A stretch of 64,000 nt of DNA from Dermatemys mawii (taxonomy: Eukaryota; Chordata; Testudines; Dermatemydidae). A model generated the notes under the pieces. That model was not told the DNA's origin and did not search any database. It saw nothing but the letters and a program-made list of their open reading frames with translations. Positions 14,201-24,600 of the stretch are shown piece after piece; within the stretch, counting starts at the first letter, position 1, and every line of letters begins with the position of its first letter. The position numbers and the translations under genes were made by a program. Location of the stretch: contig ML677341.1 in assembly GCA_007922305.1 (NCBI GenBank), forward strand, positions 65,980,064-66,044,063, written 5' to 3'.

Positions 14201-17200
14201 AGCATAGGACTTACGTTTATGTTCTTACGGTGACTGAAATATTGGAAGACTGGGAGGATTCAGTTAATATAGGCAAGTTTGTTTTTATCTTTGCTATGTG
14301 CTAACTTTAATTATGAAGTGTGTTTTATTGTCTAGAACCTGTAAGAGTGGACTCTTTTCTAAATCTGGAGAGAACCCTAATCTGTGGCAAAATTGAAATG
14401 ATTGTAAATGTTTTCCTCAACTGTACAAAACTTAACATTCAAATACACTGTAGAAATAACACAATATATGAAGTAGACCTTGTAAAGCAATAAGATGGGG
14501 AAAACAGTAACTTTTTTTAGACATAATTGGAACTTCCAGTTGTCTACTCATCATTGCAAGTGTTCAGAAAATGGGTTCAATTTGTGGAAAACTCTTTAGC
14601 AGATTTTTGCTTTGTTGAAAAATTTTCATGGTTTCCAGTAAACATAAAGGTGTGTTGATTTCCATAAGAAAACAATAAGGCCATTATCAAAATGTAATGA
14701 GAAACTCTGATTAGCTTTAGTCAAACTTATGCTTGATCGCTTCCTTATCTTGAGCAATGCCAGTATTAGTCATAAGTAAGGATAAGATTAGATCACGGAA
14801 GTCAGATTCCCTAACTTTGAGACTTCTTGAGACTTTTCTGCTTCAGCCTCAGAGTGGCAGGGCCAGGGCTCTCAGCTGGCAGCGGGGTACTTGGATTCAC
14901 TGGCTCCCTCTCCCACAATGGGGCTTGGGCTCTCTTCCCCCTTCTTGGGCTGTGGTCTCAGGCACTCTCCCTGAATAATTTTTAGTAAAAGTCAGGGACC
15001 GATCTCAGGCTTCTGTGAATTCTTGTTTGCCTACAACTGGTCTGTGACTTTTACTAAAAAGAGCTTATGTCTAAGGTTAAGATTTTGTTTACTAGCTAAG
15101 CCTGCAATGTTTAGATGCATAGAGTATCTAATCCAGTGGTTCTCAACCCATTTACCATTCTGGGCTGCATATGCAGTTCTCTGTATTATGTGGACTGCAT
15201 CTACACAATGTGTACTACCTGCATGGCACTGAGGATGTCATATGGGCCACAGCTGTGTGCTGATTGGGCAGTAAGTGGTCCATGGGCCACAGGTTGAGAA
15301 CCACTGATGTAGTCAGTGTAGTTAAACAGTATTTTTTTAAATGTATCGCGTCTCTGCCCTTTTGCTAAATTTAATCAGTTACAGATATCCCTAACAAGTT
15401 AGTGTTACTTAAATATTGACATGTTGCACTCATGGAGCAGATGTTGGTCAGTTATCTGACGGATCACAAAGGAATCTGCTCCAGAACAGTATCCTTGGTT
15501 AGTTGATGACTTTCCCATTTCAGGAACTGGAATTTTAATACTTTAACATAATACTATGAATTTGAGTTTTTTGCCATTAAGTGGTATGTCAGTCATGACA
15601 GTATCCCTTTAAAAGAACGTTTTAAAAATTACAGTAGCAGCACAACATATGTAATGTAAGTTGTACAGAAAAAAAGGAATTAACAGATTTTTCATAATGA
15701 TTTCAGTGCAGAAATAACTTCTTAAAAAAACAAAAAAAAAAAACCCCCAGCCTTAGTTGAGGGGTTCCCAAAATGTGATGAGTGTACCTCTAGGGGATAT
15801 GCAAGACATCTCTGTGTGGGTATGCAGGAGAAATTATGTAATACATTTTATTTATTGCATTTTCATAGTAGGCTACTCAAATGAATTTTTAAAACTCTGG
15901 ACATTTGTTATATAAAATACGCTAGCTTCATTTATCTCAAGATAGACCATTGAACACAGATGCTGATGTATGGAGCCCTCACCTCCAATCACTATACAGT
16001 ACAGGTTCAGTTGCCCAGCAGTTGTCCAGTGTGCTGAGCTCAGAACTTCTAGGGGTTTTTTCGGTTCTGTATGTCACACTATAACTATATTTGTATGTAA
16101 CAGTGAAATATGGACAGATGGCTGAAGACAGTGGGGTAGGGGCATGCAGGTAGATCTGGAATGGGGTACACAATAAGAAATGTTTGGGAACCTCTGCTGT
16201 TGTGTTATGGTACTTTCTGGATCATTAAAGGTGTCAGTCCTGTATTTTGTGGTGGCAAATAAGATTGTATGGGGGAAACTGAATACTAGTGTTGCATTCT
16301 GAGATATTCTCCATGAACCAGGAAGGAACATTGACTTCAGGATACAGGAGCAAAGTTTTTACAATTTTAGTGCAAAAAGATTGAGCTTGCGGTTCAAGTC
16401 TGGTATATAAACATCTTCAAATATGAACGGTAAAGAAATACTGACTTTTGTTAATATATTTGAAAAACAAAATGGAATAATTTGTACTTAATGAACTCAA
16501 ATATTTTTAAAATATTTCTTACAGGAATCTCTTCTTAGCAGCTGAGCTTTAGATGGCTTTATTTATTCTTATCCGCTGAGACATGAGGTTTAAGAGCATT
16601 TTAACAGCTTTAAGGGGTTGCTTCAGCAAATTTCCAGACTGCTTTGTTTTCACTGGCTGGAGGTACTCCTCAGGAGTTGCCTGTTTTTCCTTATCAGTTA
16701 CCAGTGTGGAGTTCTGCTACTAATCTATCCTCTGCCAAATGTCAGATTTTAAATTTACTACCCCTCTATCATCTTGAAGAGGGCAGATGAATAATGCACG
16801 TATTACCTCCTGGTATTTTTAAAGTGAAATAGCTATTCCAGAATTACTTCGGGCGTGAATACTTAAGCCTGGGCTACCTTAGGGTGGGCGTTCAAACTAA
16901 GATACGCAACTTCAGCTACGCTATTAGCATAGCTGAAGTCAAAGTATCTTAGTTCAACTTACCTGGTCGTCCTCACGGCAGCGAGTCAACTGCGGTGGCT
17001 CCCCTGTCACTTCCACTTACTATTCCTGCCGAGGTGGAGTACAGGCATCGATTTGGGGATCGATTTATCGCATCTAGACAAGAGCGATAAATTGATCCAA
17101 TGCATTGAACACTACCCACTGATCTAGGGAGTGGTATAGACGTACCCTTAGAGTGGATTATGCTACTTTGGAAAACTGCTTTCAGAAGTGTCCACGCAAA

Positions 17201-17990
17201 GCGTTATTCAGGAGGAGTTTGTGTAGATGTGCCCTATGCCATAAAGAAGCCAACCATGAATCTGTCCCTATTCCCAGCTATTAGAACTAGATGTTTGTTT
17301 TTAAAGAGCATGGATTCTGCATAAACTGATAAACTGGATAGAGTAGGTATAGGACCTCTGCATAAGAGACCTGTATCTAAAATGTTTTGTTAGCATCTAT
17401 TTAGTTACACTGAACAAGATAAGTTTGACTAAATCTTTGTTGACCAACTTTCTCTCGAAGTTACTTCCCTATTCTCCAGTTGTCAGCCTACCAGAGTGCA
17501 GACAACCTGGATTTCCAATGTAAAGAAACAAGGGAAAACACACCTTTCAGGATTCTATACACTAAAGAGGGGGTGGCACAAAGATCACTATTCCTGTGCT
17601 GCTCAGTTGTTGTTCCTGTGTTACATGCCACCCCCATTTACACTTGTGGGGGGATGCTTGATCTTAATTCAGTTCATATTTTTGCTTTGCACTCGACCTT
17701 TAAGTTTTTGGAACTGTGTGTTGTAGCTGAATTGCTATTGAAACTTGTTTGTAACATATTTTTCTTTGATGTAAATTACTCATTCAGGAAGGAAAAGAGA
17801 ATGGTTTAAAGTAGAAGATGCTATCAAGGTTCTTCAGTGTCATAAGCCAGTTCATGCAGAATACCTGGAAAAACTGAAACTGGGCTGCTCCCCAACCAAT
17901 GGGAATTCTGTGGTCCCTACTCTTCCTGATAACAACTCCTTATATGTCACTTCTGCACAGACTTCTGGGTTGCCCTCTACTGTGAGATGA
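235..17990 (+). CDS. NUDT4: NUDT4 (DIPP2), 5'-partial gene, four coding exons in window
   Basis: Coding segments are 235-345, 12739-12783, 14185-14272 and 17788-17990. Joined, they give 147 codons plus a TGA stop, corresponding to residues 34-180 of the 180-residue human protein; the first 33 residues lie in exon 1, left of the window. The enzyme is a cytosolic Nudix hydrolase that removes the beta-phosphate from inositol pyrophosphates (PP-InsP5, bis-PP-InsP4) and also cleaves diadenosine polyphosphates and, in vitro, mRNA caps. The Nudix box (G-x5-E-x7-R-E-U-x-E-E-x-G-U) is intact but split between the first two exons shown: [20 protein letters not shown] ends one and AGV opens the next. 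All phases agree across introns. NUDT4 is preferred over NUDT3 because of the C-terminal tail ([10 protein letters not shown]... ending LPSTVR) and the UBE2N neighbour. Family and exon layout are recalled; splice signals and residues are seen directly. Confidence 0.96.
2776..3320. mobile_element. Non-autonomous hAT-type DNA transposon, GC-rich
   Basis: The terminal inverted repeats begin CAGGGGTGGGCAAACT and end GTTTGCCCACACCTG. They are flanked by an 8-bp target-site duplication with one mismatch (TCCCAGAA at 2768-2775, TCCTAGAA at 3321-3328), the hAT hallmark. The interior is G-rich, with runs of 7-9 G, and shares long blocks with the copy at 38343-39279. No transposase is encoded. Confidence 0.85.
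4838..5290 (+). mobile_element. Probable 5' part of a DIRS-type retrotransposon
   Basis: The stretch opens with a 'ttcttcaagtg' motif and runs through a 'gttag/tagttagt' rich leader into text resembling the leader and first codons of turtle DIRS-like gag regions as I recall them (for example the segment around 5170-5250). It lies 1.4 kb upstream of the clearer DIRS body at 6690 in the same orientation, so both may belong to one disrupted element. The assignment is by recalled similarity only. Confidence 0.5.
5960..5972. mobile_element. Isolated hAT terminal-repeat remnant
   Basis: TTGAGAACCACTG is the 3' terminal repeat seen in the intact hAT MITE at 15134-15306. No matching 5' end was found upstream, so this is a truncated or degraded copy. 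Confidence 0.4.
6690..9735 (+). mobile_element. Decayed DIRS-type retrotransposon (gag, RT, RNase H remnants)
   Basis: Reading past stops and frameshifts gives DIRS-like pieces in order. They are a gag-like region (7380-8120, with [12 protein letters not shown] text near 7505), an RT start near 8540, RT core text [10 protein letters not shown] near 8735, NYQYRILPF near 8810, an RT catalytic region near 8920, and RNase H text [20 protein letters not shown] near 9403-9462. The conserved YLDD catalytic box reads YLSS at 8927-8938 and in-frame stops are present (for example near 8780), so the element is dead. No terminal repeats or tyrosine recombinase were recognised. The 3' side is cut by CR1 sequence at about 9736. 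Short open frames such as 8782-9105 are out-of-frame readings of this element. Confidence 0.75.
9736..10806 (+). mobile_element. CR1 LINE, 3' portion
   Basis: The region encodes the end of a CR1 reverse transcriptase. This includes [12 protein letters not shown] text near 9937, where other CR1 copies carry FADDT, then the thumb region, [13 protein letters not shown] near 10357, and a C-terminal part around 10470-10720. It ends in the standard CR1 3' tail (ggttggactagatgacctcc, then gatattctatgaa). Stops and frameshifts break the frame. CR1 is the dominant LINE of turtles and birds. Confidence 0.9.
11222..11246. repeat. Poly(A) tract
   Basis: An uninterrupted run of 25 A inside NUDT4 intron 2. 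It could be the tail of an old retroposed copy, but no element was recognised immediately upstream. Confidence 0.8.
11495..11704. mobile_element. Harbinger-like MITE
   Basis: The element starts GGGGTATGAAAATTC after TTA and ends AAGTGTACAAAAGCCC before TTT. This fits the same-sized MITEs in this window that sit between 3-bp TTA-type duplications. It encodes no protein. The 5' and 3' ends have drifted, so the class is inferred by comparison with 16882-17147. Confidence 0.5.
12739..12783 (+). CDS. NUDT4: NUDT4 coding exon 3
   Basis: A 15-codon exon, [15 protein letters not shown], phase 0 at both ends (residues 71-85). The acceptor is TTTTGTAG and the donor is GAG|GTGAGC at 12784. It completes the Nudix box with A-G-V. 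At 45 nt it is too short to stand out as an open frame and was found by reading on from exon 2. Confidence 0.96.
12784..14184 (+). other. NUDT4: NUDT4 intron 3
   Basis: A 1.4-kb GT-AG intron containing one intact hAT MITE (13548-13803). The rest is AT-rich with no recognised feature. Its acceptor is the tandem AAG-CAG described separately. Confidence 0.9.
13548..13803. mobile_element. hAT MITE with perfect 8-bp duplication
   Basis: The terminal repeats CAGCGGTTCTCAAACTTG and AGTTTGAGAACCCCTG are flanked by identical GACTAGAT copies at 13540-13547 and 13804-13811. The interior repeats the words 'tgtccgc' and 'cgaatg'. It is the same family as 45706-46041. The open frame 13505-13813 runs through it and is not a gene. 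Confidence 0.88.
14182..14187 (+). promoter_or_regulatory. NUDT4: Tandem NAGNAG splice acceptor (AAG CAG)
   Basis: Two acceptors three bases apart precede exon 4. Use of the first retains Gln86; use of the second drops it. In human, DIPP2-beta and DIPP2-alpha differ by exactly this one glutamine, attributed to intron-boundary skipping. The sequence here allows the same choice. The CAG is normally the stronger acceptor, so the short form may dominate. Confidence 0.85.
14185..14272 (+). CDS. NUDT4: NUDT4 coding exon 4 (NAGNAG start, GC donor end)
   Basis: Starting at CAG the exon reads [20 protein letters not shown] then EDWEDSVNI, ending in phase 1 (residues 86-114 plus one base of Gly115). 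Starting three bases later it omits Gln86. It continues the Nudix beta-sheet. The donor reads ATATAG|GCAAGT, so the next intron begins GC. Only this junction keeps the conserved NIGRKREW across the splice. Confidence 0.94.
15134..15306. mobile_element. Short hAT MITE
   Basis: Inverted ends CAGTGGTTCTCAACCC and GGTTGAGAACCACTG enclose 173 bp. The flanks are diverged 8-mers (ATCTAATC and ATGTAGTC, 6 of 8 matching). The open frames at 15023-15297 lie across it and are not genes. Confidence 0.78.
15759..16195. mobile_element. Diverged hAT-type element
   Basis: Inverted ends GAGGGGTTCCCAAA and TTTGGGAACCTCTG are 437 bp apart. The flanking 8-mers match at only about half the positions, so this is an older copy. 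It encodes no protein. Confidence 0.6.
16882..17147. mobile_element. Harbinger-like MITE with internal hairpin
   Basis: TTA stands on both sides (16879-16881 and 17148-17150), with ends GGGTGGGCGTTC and ATAGACGTACCC. A 60-base inverted repeat fills about 16893-16953: CTAAGATAC and ACTTCAGCTA pair with TAGCTGAAGT and GTATCTTAG. The 3-bp TTA duplication is the PIF/Harbinger pattern. No transposase is present. Confidence 0.7.
17788..17990 (+). CDS. NUDT4: NUDT4 last coding exon
   Basis: The exon begins in phase 1: the split Gly115 codon joins to [20 protein letters not shown] and runs to LPSTVR then TGA at 17988-17990. It covers the last beta-strand and helix and the variable C-terminal tail. 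Acceptor is ATTCAG. An open frame starting at 17480 overlaps this exon but in a different reading frame. Confidence 0.96.
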
Positions 17991-20900
17991 AAAATTTGGA
18001 TTACCTTTTTACTCATGCGCCATCACAAGGTGGGGGATAGGGGAATGTCTTTGTGTTCACATGCAGACATCTTTGACTATCAGTCCTCAGCAAAATGTGT
18101 GAATACATCATAACATTCAGACACCGACTTTTCGTTTTAGCAATGTAAAATAGTACTTCAGCAAACTAAAGCCATATATGGAATTTTTTAAGATGCCTTA
18201 ACTGGCCATTTTTTAAAAAACTATCAATATATAAACTTACACATCTACTAGAATAACAAACATCTGGGTTAAGTGGAACTTATTTCAGACTTTGGTTTAA
18301 ATTTTTTTAGTCAGGTAGTCTTTAAAAAAAAAAAAAAAAAAAAAAGTTTAGCGGAAAATTCTTGAACAAATGGCAGTAATGTTTCTTTTAAACTTCCACT
18401 CAAAATGTACAATTAAAGTGCTAGGTGACCTCTAAAGTACTACCACTATCTGGGAAACTGAGCATGCTATTCAGCTTAGATTACATAAGCTTGACTACAA
18501 TAAAGAACTAAATACATCCAGCCAATCACAGCAACATTTTTCCTTCTGTTACCTGGATCTGTGGAATTTTAACCTATGAAATGTAGTCAGCTCGAGCAAA
18601 GATTCTGAAAAGAGGCTCAACCATTGATGCTCTGTTGCTACAATTCCAAAAGCTGTTCTAAGACTTTTTTGTAGTACTTGGCTAAATATGCAAGAAATTC
18701 ATAATTGTAGAAAGAGGTACATGAAAACTGAAAACATGCTACTGATCTCCTCCCTCCCCACACTCTTTCCAATGATCATTAGGTGTTGCCTTCCTCTGAT
18801 AGCCTAGCATTCATTTTGCTGATGGTGCAATCCCATAGTTTTCTAGGATTGTTCAATTAGTAAAGAAATAGCATCAGTTCTAGTTTTCTGTTTCCTGTAG
18901 CTTCTGTGGCATAAGAATCAAGAAGTGTTTGGAAGAAAATTATACCTACAAGGGAACAACATGGCTAGGTCTAAGCCAGTTAGCAAACTGGTATTCAAGA
19001 GGAAATGGCATTTTGTGGACTAGGAGCAGAAAGGGCTGGTATTGATGTTTCAGATGTACCAAATTTTTCATTATCTTATTAATGACTATGCTGGATATCC
19101 CAATTAAAGTTGTAATATGTCAGAAATATTTTTGATTGTTCAAAATAACTGCTTTTGCTCTCTGAAGTGAAAGTAGAGCTAATGCTACAACTTAGCTGGA
19201 GTAAACTTAGGACAGCATCCTGTCATAATTACCATTTTCCCCCTGTACCTGTTATCCAAAAAAGGATGGAAACCAAACTTAACCGTGGGTCCCAGATATG
19301 TTGTTGCCACTGTGCCACTGACAGTTTTCTACAAAGAATGCCATTTAGCTCATGCAGATACTTAATTTTTGGAATTTTTAGAATCTAAATATTAATTCTA
19401 GCCGCCTCTTCTTTCTGGGCAGAAAGCCAAAAATATGGTTGGGGTAAACGTGTGTCTTGTGAAGGCTGTTTTGGGTAAAGTCATTCTTTTACATAGCATT
19501 TGAACTCCTTGTAAATAGTCCAACTGGTAAATAGTGAGTGTAAAATGGAAAGTAAATGTAATTTAAACATTTTGTTACTCAATATACAACTTCTACTTTT
19601 TTAGCACAAATTGTGTACAATGCTGCGATAAATTAAACTTTTGCGTGCTGTTATACTTTTTTAGGAAAATATTGGTGCCACAAGTGATCCTTTTTGAAAA
19701 ATGAGATCTTTGTGCCATATATAAATGCATTTAAACCATGGTTAGTAATGTTTTAGAGATTTCTCCTCAAGTAAACTGCTCTTTGAAGAGGCCATAATTA
19801 CTACTGATTCGAAATGGCCCTGAACATGAGCCACAAAACAGAAGCTGCCTGAACTTTGAGGTGGGGTGCTCTTAAAATCCCTAGATCAGCACTGGCCCTA
19901 TGGTTCAAGTTCCAGGTCACTTCTAAAACTGGAAGAGGAGGCATGTCTTGTGTATAGTTCAGATACACCACAAAAAGGTAGAACCATCATGAACAGTTGA
20001 TCTCATGAGACTTCAGGTATTTGTGGGCCAAAATCTCAACTCATGAGATTTTAAATCCATTTGAATTCTTCTGATCTAAACACCACCAACATTGCCTAGC
20101 TTTTGTCCTGATTGAAGGGCTTACAAAATTGGAGACACTTGCTAAATAAAACATCTAGAGAGCTGAAGACCAGTGCTTTGAAAATAATGTGTAATGTACT
20201 ATGACAGAGGATGGTTTACTGGTAAGAGAAACAGATTTTTAAGCTGATCTAGTCTGCCTTTTAGAAACTGAACCATTTTAACATTTCAGTCATATACATT
20301 GACACTCATTTTTGTGCAATAGTCATTTAACACATTAAACTGAGCTCGTAACTATTAGCCCTTTGGGAAGTTTCTTTTGATTGTAGAACATAATCCATGA
20401 ACCTACATACAAAAGTCCAAAGTAGTTACTTGGCTTCTAGTTCATAACTGCTTCTATCTCAAAACAGTTTCAGACTTCTGGAATTAAGAGAACCCATACT
20501 TGTATAAGATAGTAGTGGTAGTGCATGATCTTATTTTATAGCTCTCTGTATTTGATAACTGTGTAAAAATGTACAGAATTGCTGTTGCTAACAAACTGAT
20601 TGCCTATAAATATTTTAATGGTTGCTCACATTTGGACTGTTAATAGTGCCACATGAATTCTTAAATGCCATTCATTGTACAGATCTCTTCAGTCTCTATG
20701 CAGCTTTCAAAATGAAGCCCCATATTCAGTTTGATTTCCTGTGTTTTTCTGTTCACAGAATTTTGGAAGTATGGACCGTAACAGACAGTACTGTGCAGGC
20801 TGTTGCTTTAAGTATGCTACAGGAAACCATTCTAGCAAATTCTTTCTTTTTCTATGTTTGAGTCTTTTACCAGTCAAAGTGAACACTAAATTAAATTCTA

Positions 20901-21650
20901 CAGAAATGGATGGTGTAAAATTTGAGATAAGGATAAAATTTTGGATCAGTTCCCGCTGTCAAGATTAAATGTAGAAGCATGGTGCTGCCAGCAGTTTCCT
21001 CACATTCCTGTAAAGGCTTCTAGTTTGGTTTATGAGTAACTAATGGTGGTTTTATGGCTCACTATGGTGCATTATTTGTGCAAGTAGAACTAGAATTTAC
21101 ATTAATTTTTTCCCCTCCAAAGCGAGCTGCTGGCAGCTCTGATGCTTGCCTGGCTATGTGAACAGAAAAAAAAATCTGATTTGCACCAATGGTTTTCCTG
21201 TAGCAGCCATGGTTTGGGATCATCATGACCTAAGATAAAATGTGATATGGTATTGCCAGTGGAAATAGCTTCAGCTCCACCTGAATTGAAATTTTATTAC
21301 AATAAATACTTACGTTGAAGTGGATGTTCTAACACTGCAGAAGTACTAAGTGTATTGCATAGAGGCTGTTAAAAGTGAAAAGCATAATTTGGTGACTTAT
21401 TGCACACTAACTTTGCCAAAAGTTGGCCTATTGACAAGTCACTGGAGAAAATCAAAAGGAAAAACCTAGTTGGTTGGTTTATTGACATGGTTCTGAGAAG
21501 AGAAATTTGAAGGAAAACACCCTAATTTAAGTTGTAAACATTTTGAACTGCTTGCATGGATTTTCTTTAAAGATTGATGTAAGAATTTTGACTTTTTATA
21601 TTTGAGATACATATCAAAATAAAATCTGAACTCTTGCTGCTGTGGTTCTT
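17991..21650 (+). other. NUDT4: NUDT4 3' UTR (end approximate)
   Basis: About 3.6 kb after the stop is AT-rich and free of recognisable young transposons, unlike the introns, which suits a long constrained UTR. Candidate AATAAA signals lie at 18499, 20145, 21301 and 21618. The last two are the best end points, but which are used cannot be told from sequence. A 22-base A run lies at 18324-18345. Small open frames here (19155-19388, 20622-20968) show no family. Confidence 0.6.
21618..21623 (+). terminator. NUDT4: Candidate distal NUDT4 poly(A) signal
   Basis: AATAAA, the most distal of four candidates after the NUDT4 stop; 21301-21306 is an equally plausible alternative. The downstream GT-rich element is weak. 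Confidence 0.35.
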
Positions 21651-24600
21651 TCACGAGGCACTAGTTTTACCACTGATCACAAAGTGCTGATATATAATAC
21701 TTATGCCCCATCTGAAAAGGGTTTGGGGGACTGCTTAAATACAGCTCCATCAAGAATCTTTAACCTTGGTTAGCCTTCTCCAATTCAGGCATCATTGTAA
21801 ATGTGACCTAAAACTGACAGGCATGCACGTGTGCTCTTGTGTGTTCTGAACAGTCCAGGTAATAGTGTGTGTGCAAATGCAACTGAACTTTTTTTAAAAC
21901 TCTAGTTCTACAGACCTGTGCTGTAGGCATTGTTTGGCCACAAACCTTTTTAAACAGAACGTGGCTGAGTTAAGCTGTTTCCATTCTTCAATTCACCTGT
22001 TTAATCACTAGAGTGCATAAATGTTCATCCTCTGTTCCAGCCATATCAGTCACATTCCTATCTAATGTTGATAGACATTTGTTAAGGCAAACTAGTGCTA
22101 CAGTTTAGGACTTTGGTAGGAAAAGCAGTTTTAAAGCTTCCTTTGTCTTAGTGCTAGCTTTGGAGGGGTAGGTTCTGTCTGTCATCCTGGCACTTGTTCC
22201 CACTAAGGCAGAGGGAGTCTTGACTATGCTTCATTGTCTCTTTCTTTCTCCCACATCCTCCCATATGATAAATGTCTCACATAAGGCACCCAGCAAACAG
22301 TGATGCTGCTGGCAAGGCTTTCCAAGAGCTGTGAAGGCTTGAACCAAAACAGTCCGTCCCTATTTCTCCCCCCCCCCCCCAAACGTTCCAGGAGCTTGGG
22401 AGCCAGGAAGTGTGCAGAATAGCCCTAGGCTAAAAGGAATAGTGTTGGAGTGCATGTAGAAAGGTCACATCTGTGTATCATTCTGAAAGATGGCTCAAGG
22501 GTAGTCTGTATTCACTGTCCCTCAAAGTGCTGCTCCCAAAAAACCCCATCCTAACAGCCTTTCCCTTTATCTCTCATCCTTTTTTTTTTTTTTTTCCCCT
22601 CCCCTCCCCTGGACGAGCCTGGGAGCATGAAAGAAGGCATGGACTGACTATCATGCAATGTTCACCTTGTCTACTGCTCTCCCTGAGGCCAAACCACTAC
22701 CACCTGATCAGTTAATCCTGTTGTACTCAAGTGAGTGCATATGGTGCTAATGGGGAAGTGTTATAGTAGAGGTCTATTTTTAACATCTCTATCTGTGTGT
22801 GTTTGAAATTCTGACACATGGCCTTGAGTCTGGTTGATTTCTAATAAGAGCTAGTCCGAGTGGTCTGTCAGCCATTATACCAGGCCTGAAGAACTGGGAA
22901 AGTGGCAAGGGCTGTATTACTGCAAAAAACCCAGCCGTGGGCTGAAAAACCCTGCCCCCATCCACTCCCCCCAACTCCCCATATCCCCTAACTGCCCCCC
23001 AGGATTCCACCCCTTATCTAAGCCTCCCTGCTCCTTCTCCCCTAACTGGCCCCTGAGTGCCCTGACCCTAATACACACCCCCATGCAGACTCCCCCCCAG
23101 ACTCCTGACCCAGCCAACCACCCCTTCCAGAGACCTCTCACTAACACCCCCTTGGACCCACCCTCCCTACCCATCTCCCCTGCTCCCTGTCCCCTATCCA
23201 CCCCCTGACAGACACTGGGGCCTCCCATGCCCCATCCAACCCACTGGTGCCGCATGGCAGCACTACTCCAGGGTAGGGGAAGCATGTCTGGCTCAGCACA
23301 GAGCCAAACACACTGCCCCCCAGGAGCATGATGCAGCCCTGCCCTAACCCAACCCCAGCTCCTCTTCTCCCTCCACCCCCAGGTGACTAGCTCACTTCCC
23401 CCTAAGTGCTGGCTTGCTGCTCCTGCCTGCCCAGCTCTGCTTCCCCCACCCCTACTCACCCCCCCATGGGCTGCATGTGGCCCCTGGGACACAAGTTGTG
23501 TACGCCTGCATTGTGTCTGTCTGATCTCCTCAGTTATATGTAATCTAAGCAAAGTGGAAAGCTGAAAGTATTCTAGTCTAACCTGTTTCAGTTGCTGATT
23601 CTAAGCACAGCCCCCTAGATATGTGTGATCTTTATTGGTAGATCTCCTTTAAGAGATCAGGTGAGTTTAGGCAACTGGTCCTCTAGTGTAGCATTTTTTA
23701 ATTGGAATGTGCTGTTGAGGTCTACAATTTGTATTTGATAGTCTTATCTCAGCATTCCTGCTTGCCTCTGGTATTGCCAGAAGTGGTCTGGCTCAGCAAG
23801 CACAAAGTGATGTTATGTACTCCTTATCTACCCTCAGCATCTGATAAAGCAGCCTATAGATACAAACTGGAGCAGTGGGCCAGCTGTAGTTTATATTTCA
23901 TCCCTGACCCTAAACTATGCCCTTGCTCTTTTGAAGTCTGCTTCAGGAACACAACTGAAATTGCCTCACCTCTAAGCCATGCCCAATCATTTAACAGGCA
24001 TCATAAAGCCAGATTTCCACTGTAGTCCCCTCTTACATGCAGTGTATTTAGTGGAGGTAGGAGGGGAACTACCACCATTTTCTCAAACTGTCAGCTAGGG
24101 CTTCTGCATTTTTTGGGAGGCAGCAGAATTTGATCTCTTACATTTGTTCAAGGACATAAGCTTGGTTCTGTACCTCTTATAGATGGAAAGGGAGATGCAG
24201 AGTCTCTTACCTTGGAAAGCAGAAATTAGGGTACCTGGTTACTACAATCTAAGCTACTTTTGGTAGAACTTAGGAGTTCCCCCCCCCATTCCCTCATCTT
24301 TACATAACAAGGGGAAACATGTCAAAAGAAATGGAATCTAAGGACTGAAGTGCCAGTGCTTGAGGCAGTTGATTAAAAAGTACCTGAAGGACAATGAACA
24401 AAGCTGTTATATCATCAGCATCTACTTGTCTAAGGGGCTGTGTTCAACTCTTACATCCAGGCATGGCACGTAGTTAATGTTTCCAAACATTTTTCACTTG
24501 ATATCAGCTTTATCACCTTCAGTTAGTCAAGTTTCCTCAAGTCTTGCCCCAGAGGTTAGCTGCACAGAACCTGCCTCTTAAGTGCCCAAACCCTTGCTGT

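Larger units (their letters stand above)
14273..17787 (+). other. NUDT4: NUDT4 intron 4, GC-AG type
   Basis: A 3.5-kb intron with donor GCAAGT and acceptor CATTCAG. It contains a short hAT MITE (15134-15306), a diverged hAT copy (15759-16195) and a Harbinger-like hairpin MITE (16882-17147). The rest shows no gene. Confidence 0.9.

Noticed and set aside
14277..14279. GT five bases downstream as the NUDT4 exon 4 donor
   Set aside because: It would shift the frame and lose the conserved NIGRKREW junction; AG|GCAAGT is a good GC-donor match.
17480..17809. 109-codon frame overlapping the last NUDT4 exon
   Set aside because: It is in the wrong frame for the exon and mostly intronic.
22917..23552. 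211-codon minus-strand frame
   Set aside because: G-rich strand of a hAT element (22881-23508); Gly/Trp-rich and compositionally biased.
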